A stretch of DNA of 64,000 nt from Quillaja saponaria (lineage: Eukaryota; Streptophyta; Magnoliopsida; Fabales; Quillajaceae), in assembly GCA_029379385.1 (NCBI GenBank), contig CM055614.1, positions 12,653,528 through 12,717,527 of the forward strand, read 5' to 3'. Shown piece by piece: positions 1 to 12,269 of the stretch. A program made the position numbers and the translations under genes. The notes beneath the pieces are model-generated. The model did not search any database. It saw only the letters and a program-made list of their open reading frames with translations, and was not told the DNA's origin. How positions within the stretch are numbered: position 1 is the first letter of the stretch; the number at the start of each line of letters is the position of its first letter.

Positions 1-294
1 TCGAAAATGAGGTTTGAGCTATTAATTTTCTTATCTGAACAGAACAGAACCGAGCAAGTGGAGATTAAGAGAAGAGACAAGCAGCACAAAACGAAAATTG
101 GGAAGGGATTTTGAAGCAGAAAATGAACAGCACAAATTGAAGATTTCTTTCCCTCATGTCTGCCAATGTGAATAGACTTTATATTGTGATTGAGGATGTC
201 TCCCAACTAGTCTTTGCTCTTCTGTCTTTTTTAATTCAATTGTCATGACTAAAACTGACAGTCCTTGTTTATTGAATTTTCAAGGCATCCCATG
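1..294. repeat. Direct repeat, copy A (cut by window edge)
   Basis: This block recurs at 4,949-5,190 in the same orientation with scattered substitutions and short indels. Shared landmarks include the opening tcgaaaatgaggtttgagct, a stretch around 90 with agacaagcagcacaaaacga, and the closing caaggcatcccatg. The copies are about 4.95 kb apart. This could be a diverged segmental duplication or a pair of terminal repeats of an old element; no TG/CA ends or target duplication are visible, and copy A may begin before the window. Confidence 0.75.
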
Positions 295-466
295 TGGACA
301 AATATTTATTTAGTTTTCTCCATGTTTGGATTGTAGTGTTATTCAACTGAGGCAACTATAACTTGTCCTTTTTCTTTATTATTTATTTATTTGCATTTGC
401 AATTTCAATTGTCACGACTCACTGTATTCATTGTTTATTGATCTTTTAAATTATCCCAAGTGCACA
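238..466. repeat. Short internal duplication
   Basis: The segment at 238-294 (caattgtcatgact ... catcccatg) reappears in diverged form at 401-466 (caattgtcacgact ... tatcccaagtg). Copy B of the larger repeat carries only one of these modules, so the duplication either arose in copy A or was lost from copy B. Confidence 0.5.
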
Positions 467-1869
467 CATTTCGTAAGTTGAGCATTACTTTTTAAAAATA
501 TTTTCTTCTAATTGGGCCAAATCATACTTTTAATTAATTATTATAGTATAATTAAAATTTTAATTTATTCTCATATTTTTTTATAAAAAAAAAAAGTTAA
601 TATATAATTCTTATAATCTAAGGTGGTCCATGCCTTACATCTCGTCCATTTAACTTAGTTTCTTTCCCACGTTCTAAAAATAATAAAAATAAATCAACTT
701 TTCTTCTCAACTCTTTTGAACAGCTCAAAACTTTGTTCTTAATGTGAAGGACTGCTTTCAACAAAGATTTTCAATAAATTGAAAATCATCTCTATCTCGA
801 CTTTGTGTAAATTTTTCCTGTTAGTGATATTGTCAAATTTGTAGGTGGCATTCTTTTTATAAAAGTTTTATGTAAATTTGATATTAACGACGGGAGATAG
901 TGTGCTTCTTATTTGTAGGTAGTATTCTTTTTATATATATTTTTAAATAATTATATGTTAATAGTAGTTAAAATTAATTTTTTTTAGTTTAATAAGTTTT
1001 TAATAATTATAATATTTTTTAATTCATCTCAAATTTATGAAATAATTTTTTTAAAATACAGTAAATTAAAAAAATTAAGAGTATAAGTTACATGATTATA
1101 ATATTATTTTTTCGTTAAATATAATTTATATATATATATATATATATCTATTATTGATGAACATATGTGAATATATAATAAACATAATTAATGTACATTG
1201 TATATGTCATGAAAGCTAATATATATATATATATATATATATTAGAAATTTTAACATACACCAATGTAAAAGGATGTCATCAATGTCTACTTTTTAAAGT
1301 GGACAAAAAATTCAATATTTTATATGCAATAAAAGTAAGGGAGGTCTATATTTGTAATCACATTTAAAAAAGTTAGTATCTCAATATTGCTTTCTAATAA
1401 AACTCTCTCTCTCCTTAAATTGCTCCAAACATGTTGGTATTAATTAATAACTCTCTCCTCAATTAAGCTGCCTCCATCAACTAAGCACATCTCTTTCTCA
1501 TCCCTTTCTTTCTCTCTAAGCGAGGGTTAGTTTAGTACGCGAAAATAGTCATTTCATTTTATAGATTAAATATTCTTTCATATGATATATTTTTAGACTC
1601 AAAATGCTCATTTCCATTCTAACAATTTTATTTCATAAAAGTAAGAATTCTCAAACCCATCTAGAGTGTGAGATTCCTTATTCCCATTTTTATATAATCG
1701 GCTTAGTTCAGTTAAAGGACAAAAATATCATTTTATCACATAAAATAAAAATTATAGATAAATAAAATGAATAAATATACATAAATAAATAAACTAAATA
1801 ATCAAACTATTTAATTAGTAAAATGACAAAAATACCAGTTATATCATATAAAATAATATTTGCGAAATC
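467..1869. other. AT-rich intergenic stretch, no gene seen
   Basis: The sequence is strongly AT-rich and has no coding-like ORF. It contains TA-dinucleotide runs at about 1,127-1,148 and 1,219-1,243 and a CT-rich patch near 1,400-1,520. No element ends could be defined. Confidence 0.6.
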
Positions 1870-2108
1870 AGCTCCTATACAGATAGTTATCAACAACTGC
1901 CTTTATGCATTTGGAATATCTTGCTGCAAAATTATTAGCGAATAAGTACAAGTTGTTGGAGATAATTATCTGCACCAACCTATCATAGATGATAGTAAAT
2001 GCAACTACGACATATGTGTCCTTCTATACCGATATGACCTTGTCGGTTATAACTATCAATAGCATAACTGTTATTATCAACAATAGGATTTGGCTATCAC
2101 TGGTAATG
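1870..2108 (-). mobile_element. Possible CACTA-like transposon end (relic)
   Basis: The block ends in ctatcactggtaatg, whose reverse complement begins CATTACCAGTGATAG. It is preceded by repeated short motifs of the type gttatcaacaa. A similar CATTACCAG end with a neighbouring TTATCAGTGAC motif lies at 56,249. CACTA (En/Spm) elements end in CACTA followed by arrays of short subterminal repeats, so this reads as a decayed terminus (CACTA to CATTA). No transposase and no second end were found nearby. Confidence 0.35.
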
Positions 2109-3700
2109 TTTTTTCTTGTAATCCAAAGCATATGGATATTTTAAAATTCATTAAATAAGTTTATGAATTCTTTTACAACGATCAATAAATTATATACCTT
2201 CTTTTACATCCATGAACAAAAGCTTATGGATTCATTTTGTAAGCGGAAGAGAACAATTAGCTATCAAACATGTTCCACCAATTTTGGGTCTATCAATTTG
2301 AGTTTACTTTTGAAAATCCAAGGTTGTGTATTCTTATTTCTTAATCTTCATGCTTCATACAAGTATTAAACGATCGATTTTCATGGCATGAATACTTGAT
2401 CAGAAATAAATTTACATTCATAGTTAGCAATTATGTTAAATTTTCTCAATTATTGTCCTATAATATGTTCTAATTTCCTTTAATCATAATTATCTTAATT
2501 TATAACTCTTATGCTTGTATAAGTACTTTCACTAGGATAAATGAAAATAACAACATTCTCATTCAATATCTTTCTTAACACCCTTCATATATATACTAGC
2601 CTCATCGCTTGTCCTCATAGGCTTATTTTATTTATCTTTGACATATGTGAATAGATTTATTTAAATATATGTTTTAAGATAACTTAGTTTAACTAAAAGA
2701 AAAAAAAATTAGTAATTATTGAAATGGATACTTTAAATTTGGTTATAGTTTTCCTTTAAAAGTGGCAATGAGGTGTATATTTGCCAGTTTCGTTGATTTC
2801 TTTTAATTATTTTTTTAATTTTAAAATAAGAAATTTAAATAGTTATGAGTTAAATAATTTAAGATAAGGTAAGAGACCATAAAGGTATTCTCCTTTGTAG
2901 AATAGTATATAAATATCCTAATTTCCAATAAATAAATAAAACACAAAGTAACAAATGATGATATATGTTTGTTGTCACTAATTAGTATTCGTTAATTATT
3001 CTAGAGTTAACTATCATTTGAGAACATCAACTTAGATGTCATTCATAAAGTATAAACTCTCTTTTTTTATATGTTTTGAGATACTCACCTTTTATTTTTA
3101 TATCGTTTGAGACACTTCACTAAAAAACAGTGAGTATAGTCACTGAAAATAATAATATATATGTCAATTTTTTTTACAGCATCATAATATTTTTTTTTCT
3201 TTAATCTACATATTTTTTTTCATGTTTAAGTATTTTTCTAGTTATTTCTCAAAATTCACAAAATTCATTATTAATGAGCATCAAATATTATATATTTTTT
3301 TTTTACCTTAAGCTTGATTATGTTTACAAAATTTAAAAATACATATTAGATAACATCAATGTCATGATTGTTTTTTCTTTTTTCTAAATCTTTTATTTTC
3401 TATATTTTTCTGATGTTATTCACCATGATACCAAAATTTATGAATATATAAAATTAAAATTATTTAATTTGTAAGAATATTTTTAAGTTTTTGCTCTAAT
3501 GATAAATATATTATTGAAAAGACAAAATAAAATAAATTATCATATTTATTGACAGTTTTTAATATTCATCTTATGACATTTCATTAGTGGAATTAGAGAT
3601 GAAATTCAAATCTAATAATACTCGAATTCGAATACTTTTTTGAACATATTTTATAAAATGGAATTGGCAAAATATAATATATTGTACTTTTAGGTCCCTC
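2109..3700. other. AT-rich intergenic stretch, nothing recognised
   Basis: This is low-complexity AT-rich DNA with many short A and T runs. The longest ORF touching it (2,163-2,369, 68 codons) has unstructured composition and no recognisable motif. No paired repeats or splice-supported exons were seen. Confidence 0.6.
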
Positions 3701-3746
3701 AAATGCTCAAACCCTCTTATCGCAAATGCTCAAACCCTCTTATCGC
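3701..3746. repeat. Exact 23-bp tandem duplication
   Basis: Two identical, directly abutting 23-bp copies lie at 3,701-3,723 and 3,724-3,746. Each starts aaatgctcaaaccctc and ends ttatcgc. They sit immediately before the CT-rich, transcript-like block that follows. This may be replication slippage, or a mark left by the insertion of the next feature. Confidence 0.9.
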
Positions 3747-3759
3747 GACTCTCTATCTC

Positions 3760-4351
3760 TTTGGATGCTCCTTCTCTCTTCTCAGGCACTTTCTTCTTCT
3801 CATTTCGTATCTTTTTTCCTTCTAATTAGTCAGTATTTCTTTTCCTTTCAGACTTGGTTGTGGAAGGTTTGGCGCTCTGTAGAAGATGGAGTTGAAGATT
3901 AAGTCCCTGAAGAACCCAGATCTGTAGAGTTGAATTCTTTTGCTACATTCATCTGATTTAGGAGTTAGGGCTTGACTATGATGTTTATGGATTTCGGGAT
4001 TTCAGTTTTTTTTTTTTTTTTTACTTCAATTCTGTAAGTTTTGAGTTATCATCAATGGTGTTTCTTCACCTGCTGATGGTACCCTCCTGTTACACTCGCC
4101 GACCCTCGAAAACAAACAAGAATTCTAAGATGTAAACCTCGTAAAAGTGCAAGATTTCAAGATTTAAGGGATCTGACAAGTGACAAATGTAGCTGTGTGC
4201 TGGACTGCAAGTTAGGCTATTTAGCTCACAGAGGGTGGCATGAAAAGTGCTTGCTCTTTAATTAAATTTTAAGTTGCTATTAGCTAGGCTTGTAATTGTT
4301 AAAGAAATTCAAACCCGCATAGGGAAAAAAAAAAAAAAAAAAAAAAAAAAA
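3760..4351 (+). pseudogene. Possible retrocopied transcript ending in A27
   Basis: A CT-rich, 5'UTR-like start is followed by a segment of more balanced composition and then by 27 consecutive A residues at 4,325-4,351. A short ATG frame at about 3,885 stops after 13 codons. Another frame, about 4,080-4,264, is open for roughly 60 codons and includes residues KCSCVLDC, but has no obvious start. A 3' poly(A) run on a transcript-like block suggests a processed retrocopy or a truncated non-LTR insertion. I do not recognise the parent gene, no flanking target duplication was found, and an internal T17-19 run near 4,004-4,022 is unexplained. Confidence 0.3.
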
Positions 4352-4948
4352 CCTCAATATTAAGAAGAAATCAAGAGAATACAAAGACAGAACTATAGGA
4401 AAAGAATATCCATTACTTATTAACTTGATTATAAGTAAGCACGATTAAGTCAAAAACTTTTTAAATACTAAAAGAATGAATTACGTTCCTGCATCCCTAA
4501 TATGCTCGAGAATAGACCCTTTGACTCCCAATTCTTTTCTTCAAAAGAATTGAAATTACAGGAATTTCCTATTTTGCATAAAATAAATAAATAATTTACA
4601 TATAACAGTTAAGAATGCATCTAAAATTCAAGACATGAAGAATATGTGTTCTTCACCTTTTAATAATCACCAATGAAACAAGAAATCCAGATCTAAACGC
4701 AAGTGGTGGAATACAAAATAGATATTTCTTTTCTTTGACATTTTTTTTTTTTTTTTGGTTTTTTAACTATTTGGATGAGAAATGAAAACAAGAAATTGAA
4801 AGAAGAGAACGTTGTTCTCTCGGTCTAAGCACAATGAATTAAAAGGAATTGAATTAGAAGGACATTCACAGGAATGAAAATAAAAAAAAGAGATTTTTTT
4901 TTTTTTTTTGATGGACACAAATTCAAAATCAGAGAACAAATATGGGAA
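4352..4948. other. Intergenic stretch, nothing recognised
   Basis: AT-rich DNA with long T runs (about 4,739-4,756 and 4,897-4,909) and no coding-like frame. It separates the A27 block from copy B of the direct repeat. Confidence 0.5.
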
Positions 4949-5190
4949 TCGAAAATGAGGTTTGAGCTACTAATTTCCGTATCTGAACAGAACCTAGCAA
5001 GTGGAGATTAAGAGAAAAGACAAGCAGCACAAAACGAAATTTGGGAAGAGATTTTGCAGCAGAAAATGAATGGACATTAATTTGTGATTTGAGATGTCTC
5101 CCAACTAGTCTGTGTCCTTATTTCTTTTTTAATTCAATTGTCATGACTAACTGACAGTCATTGTTTATTGAGTTTTCAAGGCATCCCATG
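4949..5190. repeat. Direct repeat, copy B
   Basis: Same orientation as the block at 1-294, but shorter through a deletion of roughly 50 bases in the middle. Both copies end at caaggcatcccatg, after which the sequences diverge at once, so that point is probably the true boundary of the repeated unit. Confidence 0.75.
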
Positions 5191-5367
5191 TAAAATATCA
5201 ACTACTGTTTTCGAATATCTTTATAAATATTTTGTTATAGAAATGATTATTTGGAAGGCTTTGCCATGTAACTTGTAAAAATATTTTTAATATATATTCT
5301 CAACCTAACATTATTAATATTTTGAGCAACAAATGAGAATATAACTCTAATTTTAAATTTGAATTGT

Positions 5368-5394
5368 CCCCCCCCCCCCCCCCCCCCCCCCCCC
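5368..5394. repeat. Homopolymer C27
   Basis: There are 27 uninterrupted C residues in otherwise AT-rich DNA. The length is prone to sequencing and assembly error, so the exact count is uncertain. A shorter C12 tract occurs at 21,284-21,295. Confidence 0.95.
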
Positions 5395-5742
5395 TTCATT
5401 TATCATTCTCTCTCAAATTAAATTTAACAATATTAATTCGGTCAAAGAAGAGTTACAGAGAGGAACTCGAGAGATGATGCATAAGAGTATAGTGAAAGAG
5501 TGAGGACGCTTAATAGGAGTGAGAAATAATTATTTTTCCGAGCTTTGCACATGTAACATAAAACATTATATTATTACATTAGCAATTTTAGTATAAAAAT
5601 GCTAATAGCACTGTTAGATTATGAAACAAAATTAATTAAAAAAATATTTTTAATATGAAATTAGTAACTTATGATATTTTTTTTTGTTTTTATGAATATT
5701 TCTATATTTTTAAATGTGAATCTAAATGTCATTTCACTATTC

Positions 5743-6010
5743 TCAAATAAACGGATACGTATTTCCCAAAATGACAACAACTTTTAAAAGTGCAATCATG
5801 TCCGATTTCAAGAATGGAAGATTCCATTCTTGAATTCGGGATCTCGGAAGCCTGACTATACTTGGATCATCTGACTCATCTCCGTCTTGGTGGCTTTTAT
5901 TGCTACCATGGCCGTCAACGATTGATGAGATAACTCTCATTGAGATTGCGCTTTCAAATTAAGCACTCTAGGGATGTTTTCAATGCAGCTTCTCTCTGAA
6001 AATCCCCTGC
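5743..6010 (-). pseudogene. Unidentified coding-like fragment
   Basis: The minus-strand frame 5,940-5,743 (65 codons) contains a charged segment SHQDGDESDD. It lies in DNA of clearly higher GC content than its flanks, and the coding-like composition extends upstream to about 6,010 with stops. I do not recognise the family. It may be an exon fragment of a lost gene or one captured by a transposon; no splice-supported exon chain and no neighbouring element were found. Confidence 0.22.
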
Positions 6011-6897
6011 TTGGGCCTTTCACTTCCTAGAGAGCTCAACCCCCTTTCTTCAATATCTTTTTTGTTACATTGGTTATGGAGGAGAAGACGGTGGGAGTGG
6101 GGTTGGTGCCCTTGGGGGATGGGGATCATGTGGTGGGGTTAGGTCATTAAAACTGCTATTTAAACCTATTTTTACATCTAATTAATGATAATGTGTTGTT
6201 CAAGTCTTGAAAAGGTGCAAACGTAGAATACAATTATAGGACAGAACCAAGAAAGTAAAGGAATCTCCCTTTGGCATTGAAGGGTACCGCTATTTCCGCT
6301 TCGGTACACGAGCTAAAACAAGTTTTAATAAAATAAAAATAAAATAAAAAGCAAAAAATTAATTATTCTAATCTGGTTTCAATTTTATTAATATTATGCG
6401 AGCTATTCTATTTCTAAAATATAAACATACCTCGTGATTAAAAGACTTAAAATGCTCTTAGTATAGAATCAAGGGATAAATAAAATTATGTAATTACTCA
6501 TTTCAATATATTATTATTTAATTTATAATGTTATATGAATTAAATTAATAATTATTTGTAAAATAATAATATCACTAAAAAAAGATAAAAATAATGCTAA
6601 TTACATTTGGTAACAACTTCTTATTTTTTTAAAACCTTATAGTATTTAATAGATATTATCTTTCCTTTATTTTTTTTAGTTTTTATAATTTTAATTAGGA
6701 ATGATCAATAATTCGATTTTAGTTTATATTTTATTTCAAAATTAAAATTTTATGTACGTCTTCATAGTATGATCATAAAGATATTTTGAAAATTTTATCT
6801 TACTTTTTAAAATGTTCAAGTTTCAAGAGAGTTTTATGTATATTTTTAAAATAGAGTGAATGTCTGTATAATATCAAGATAATTTAAGAGAGAATAA
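6011..6897. other. Intergenic stretch, nothing recognised
   Basis: A short GC-richer part (6,011-6,150) is followed by AT-rich DNA. No exon chain, no paired repeats. The right edge is set by the terminus of the long LTR that starts at 6,898. Confidence 0.5.
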
Positions 6898-9800
6898 TGT
6901 CACACCCTACATGGAGACATGATTAGCTGAAAGAATGAATAATCAAATCTTCATAACCCTGACTTCGAAACAAAAAAATAAACAATACTCTTGACTAAAT
7001 CAAAGAATAAAGTAAATTTTATACAACATAAATTAACTATAAAATTTTTTTTACTAAAATATATAACAATTTACTAAAATTTTTGGCAAAAATTCCTTGT
7101 AACATGAAACATGCCCTAAAATACAAATAAGTACACCAGGTTATATATACAACCAAATCACAAGAACCATAGTATACACAAGGGAGCTTCGCTCTAGCCA
7201 TAGTACAAATAACCAATAAATTGAACTTTTACACAATACCAAATCAGAAACCCCACATTTCTAGTGTGACTACAAATTTCATCATTGACTTCAAGTATGA
7301 GATTCTAAATATACTTTGCTGCCAAACACTCGGCAAGCCCAATATCAGTAATTGCCATCTCTTGAGATCCTGTTACTAAAAAAATATTAACAAAAAAGAG
7401 GTGAGTCCTACAGTCTTAGGGAGTGGAAAATCATACCCAAAAGGTACTAGCATTACTTAATACAAATATATAATATATAGTCAATTAATATCAACATATC
7501 ATAAATTTCAAAACAACTCAAGTTACACGTACCCAATTATGAAAAACATAATATTTAATAAGCACAGTTCAAGTAGTACTTTGTATAATCCAATCAAAGC
7601 ATACAAATCATACAAAGGGTTAACTAAGTAACTCGACCTCACACTGACACAACAAATATTCTTCCACTGGGCATTTTTTTCGCTGGCACACCAAATATAT
7701 CTCCCATGTATAATCCATCCTACTGAGACTAAGCACTCAATCTTAACACTTATGAAAATCAAAATATCATAGGTGCAACTGGATTTCAATTTTAGAAATA
7801 AAATCATATCGGAGAAAAATTCACTTATTTAGCCTTTATCAATCACAAACTTTCAAACATCAAACATAATTCAAATAACTTAATTAAACACTACACATGC
7901 TTATTTTTTTTCATATAACACATCTATTTAAAATATACATACAATTACAAATAATAATACAGCAACCAAAGAGCACATAATACACTCACCATTTACTGAT
8001 CTTATTTATCACTCCTTCTTGGGTTCACAAGCGTCGCTAGCTCAACAACGCTTTCTAGAGCTACAATTAAATTTTTCAAGTATTATTTAGTTTGTCCATT
8101 TTATAAACTGTAACTTTTAATTACGAAAATCTATAGGTACTAAGTTTCAAGTATTTATTTAAAGTTTATTCCTTTTAGGTATTTTCACACTATCTTGAAA
8201 ATATATTGTTTTCCATTTATATACTTAATCAAATTTAACAAAACCAAGATTAAAAATTATCTTCATGATGTTAACTATCTTTCTTATTTAGGAACTTCAC
8301 CTAAAATCAACATTGAACTTACTTGATTCTTCATATGAACAAAATAGGGCACTCGTACAATTTATGGTTGCTAATCTCGGATTATGATGCTTATAGAATT
8401 CTCATACTTAAAAATTAAATTATGAAATTTTTCAATCTAGTTTATCAAGATGTTAGAAAATTTTCATCTTCATAAATATACTCCTAATTCATCTTAACAT
8501 CAATTTTACCAAAACAAGTACAATCAGGACTCGAAAATCACAACCATTACTTCCAACACCTCCAAAATACACAAAACATGAAATTCAGACCTGAACCACT
8601 CCATACTTGTCCTTTAATATGTTAGGAACAAGTCTCATTCAGAGGTCTTAAGCTAATTCCAATCACAACACCCGACAAAGTTCTCTGAACTGACTGAAAC
8701 TCGCCTAAATCCTGCATAAACCTAGTTGCACTCCAACAGTTCTAACAATAAATATACTTAGAACCAGGTTACGAAAAATCCTAGATATCATATCAATAAC
8801 CTACGATACACTTTCTCTTTAAAACTCTTAATTTAATTAAGTCTTGAAAATACTTAAAATACTAGATTTCTCTAACTCATCAAGTCTGCCTGCTTCCTTT
8901 TCATTAATTACACAACCCACATTTTCATCACTCTACCAACAACTAATCACCTTTTTGTTCATACTTTTTACTTATTTTCATTAACTACTTAACTCACAAC
9001 ATTAACCAACTATTCTCTACTCTTGTTCATGAACTTTAACTTTTCTTCATTTATTTTATTTCCATCCTTTTCAAACCATATATTGTCATCCCAACTATTT
9101 ATTTAATTTTACTAAGGAATCTATATACATCAACCTTTATGTATATATTAGTATTTGATTTCTCCTAAACATTTTGTCAAACACCTAATATGCATATTTT
9201 AGAATAACTATAGATATGGATTATATATATATATATCCCAATGCACTCAACACAATTTCCATTACTACTACATTGCTTATATAGATTTAACAACAATTAA
9301 TCCAATTCCCATATTGTATCACTTCCAACACCCTTAACCTGTAACATATTCATCCTTTTCTCATACTCTCATCTTAAACTTAGTTTAATTAATCACAATG
9401 ATCAAAAGCTTAAATTATAAATTTCAATACTATTTTACTCTAAAGCTTCATCTTAATTGCTTTCTAATTATTGAGATCAATACAATTTAATTACCTAGAC
9501 TTAATTAAAAGATTGAATTATACATTCCTATCACTAATATAATTAATTTCCAACTAGCCTTTTCTAGTTCATATGATCATCTCTATATTTTCCATTTTCT
9601 TAACTCTTACAGAAATAACCAATTAATACCTACAACTAAATCTCAATATACAAAGGAAAATTAAAACTACACATTAATTGAACAAGGAAACCATTGAGTT
9701 TGGAGGTAGTTTAGAATACCATTCCATGGATAATTAGGCAACCCTGTCTTGCTACCAATTCATCTCCTCTTGGCTGAACTAAAAGTGCAAGAATTACCTT

Positions 9801-10400
9801 CTATAAACTCTGCCACAAAAGCTGGAGATAGGGCACGGTTGCACTACCCCTGCCATAGCTATCCAAGACCCAAATCTTGGTGCCAACACTCTAACAATTA
9901 CCCAATGTAACTAAGCTCCAAGCAAGAAGGAAGAATCAATTTCCTTCAGTTGATGAATATCTCGAATAGCGCTGTTCTACACACTTACTAAGGCTGCCAA
10001 CAGTTTTTGGGCAGCTGAAAATACCACTCCATCAACTAGATGAAGACAAGGAAAGAAGGAAAAAAAAAAAAAAAAACCAAAAAATAGGGCTGTTGTACCT
10101 CCTTTTATCACAGCTGCTACCGCCACTTCTCCAAGGCTAATTCTTGGTTCACACACACATTATAGAGCTATTGAAATGAAGAACTAAACTATAGGAACAA
10201 GGAGATGAGGGGTAGGACACGCTGCCAGCCGCAAAAGGACGACCACACAGCCAAAGAACAAAGCTCGGTTGCAGAAAAAGGAGAAGGGAAGTGAGGCGGA
10301 GGAATTCTTGCCAAAACAGAGAAATACAAAGACAGAAAATATGGGCGGTGCAAGGAATGAATTTCCGCCACACTAAGTACAAGACAAGGAAGATAAATAA
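6898..10400 (-). mobile_element. Long gypsy-type LTR, minus strand
   Basis: The left edge, tgtcacaccctacatgg, is the reverse complement of the 3' terminus shared by the LTRs ending at 31,352, 34,449 and 62,031 (catgcc...ggggtgtgaca). Further family landmarks follow in order: ggagcttcgctc near 7,182, ggtgagtcctacag near 7,399, and ggtactagcat near 7,442. These match the actcacc and gctagtacc boxes of the + strand copies. A GC-richer island at about 9,700-10,390 corresponds to the CT-rich islands of the other copies. The 5' end of the LTR (TGTTA, expected as TAACA on the + strand) was not located, so the right edge is approximate. No internal coding region adjoins it. Confidence 0.6.
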
Positions 10401-10631
10401 ATATAAAAGAAATGATTCACGTCAAAGGTCAAGGTTTAAAATATTTATGGCATAAATTTAGTCTTTATTATATATATATACATATATATATTACTTTCTA
10501 GTTTGTTTTCTTTTTATTTATACATGATAAACACATCAATTTACATAAATTAATTTCAAATTTTTAAATCAATCAATAATGTGGGAAAAATGAATTTTCT
10601 ATTGACACACATATATATATTTTTTTATTTT

Positions 10632-10807
10632 AAATTCTAATTAACATAAAAATTTTATTTACGTAGTCATCCATATTACGCACGAATATTCTAATACGAA
10701 CATTAAACCATTATTTAATTTAAATTCTAATTTGTATAAAAAATTTATCCACCCAAGTTATGCATGAACATTCTAAAATGAACATTAAATCATCAAGTTA
10801 TATTAAA
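10632..10807. repeat. Imperfect tandem duplication, about 90 bp twice
   Basis: The unit beginning attctaattaacat (10,632) and containing gaacattaaaccat repeats from about 10,724 as attctaatttgtat with gaacattaaatcat. The copies are diverged, so the duplication is not recent. It lies between the long LTR and the copia insertion. Confidence 0.6.
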
Positions 10808-10854
10808 TAAAGAGATAAAAGAAATTATTAAAAACTAGTTTTGAATCAAGATTA

Positions 10855-11315
10855 TGTAATAAATATATAGGATCTCATACATGAATTTAGAACACATTAA
10901 TAATAAGGTTTGTATATTTGATTGAGCCATAGCAGCGGATATGTGAAACCTCAAACAAGCGCGTCTTAATAGAATACTTATACAACCAGGTCTTCCTTTT
11001 CGTACTTTCTGTATTACTGGCAGCTTTGAATGGGACAAGATATGCATGTTGAGAGAGAAGATGGGACCTAGCTATTTATTATCAGAAAAAAACCTAAGAG
11101 TCCTCCCATTAAAGACTCCTAAAGTCACTCAACCTACACTTACTGTCAATCCACATCTAATCAAATAAGAAGTGTGCTTAAGCCCTATCTAAATGATCAT
11201 ATAAACTATATAGGTTTTTACTAGCATATCTCAAAATAGACTAAACGTTAAGTCCGTTTTATTATTAAAATAAAACCATACAATTAATAGTAACCCACAT
11301 ATGGAATTTCTAACA
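10855..11315 (-). repeat. 3' LTR of the copia element
   Basis: 461 bp, aligning along its whole length with 16,916-17,375. Shared blocks include atctcatacatgaatttag and tgtcaatccacatctaatc. The minus-strand TGTTAG start abuts a purine-rich tract. Confidence 0.95.
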
Positions 11316-11330
11316 TTCTCTCACTTGGGC
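11316..11330 (-). promoter_or_regulatory. Polypurine tract of the copia element
   Basis: On the minus strand the bases CCCAAGTGAGAGAA directly precede the 3' LTR. A purine-rich run at this spot primes plus-strand DNA synthesis in LTR retrotransposons. Confidence 0.7.
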
Positions 11331-12269
11331 AACATTAATTGTAGTTTTAAAATTTTGAAAAATATATTTTTAGAAAATGACTTTTGGTTAAGGTATAACT
11401 TTTATGTGGCTACAATTTTAAAAGAAAAACTTTGGTCCTGAGATGAACTTCAAACAATCCAACCCAATTAAGTTATTAACATCGAATCATGGCCATCATT
11501 ATGCCATTTAAATGATACAAGACCAATCCATAGTTATAAATGCTAACAACCTTATCTGTAATGGATCTAGATATAGTCGTGTAGCAAAAAAATAGCATCT
11601 AAAAGTGATCAACATATGCTATTTTCATTGTTGGTCTTCTAGGTGATTTCATTAAAACTGGATGCTTTCCAAAGCACTAGAAATCACTTAAGCTTAATTT
11701 TAAGCTTGTATGTCTTAACAACCATCTCGAGATATCTAATTAGTATCATTTGAGACATACCTCCAAATTGACAAAACCGTCACATTTAAGACTGACACAA
11801 AGTCTTAAGATTTTAATGCATTGACATGTCCTATAACCATATGTGCACATACAATATTAATCATATCACAATAAAAATAATTATTATTTTCATCAACATA
11901 ACACACCATTTAACAAGGATGTAAGTAAAACTTGGGTCACAAAATAACAGACATAACATACTAACTTTAAACAAAACAAAGCAAACTCCCACTAACCAAA
12001 AACATTAAAGGACTCACAATATTCATGTTATCAACATGACTGTTAAAAATCCCAGTCTTAATTGTGCCTTGGTTAAAGGATCTGCTAACAGTTTACTGTA
12101 TCAATATGTTTAAACACAATTTCTCATTTTTTATTTTATTTTTCCATAAAATCCCCAGTCATGGACTCTCGATGCACTAAAACTCTTATTGTTCTTTTAC
12201 AATAACACAATATAACTATTTTTACTATAGATCTTAAGAATTTAAAAATCGAGACAATAACACAAAGAA

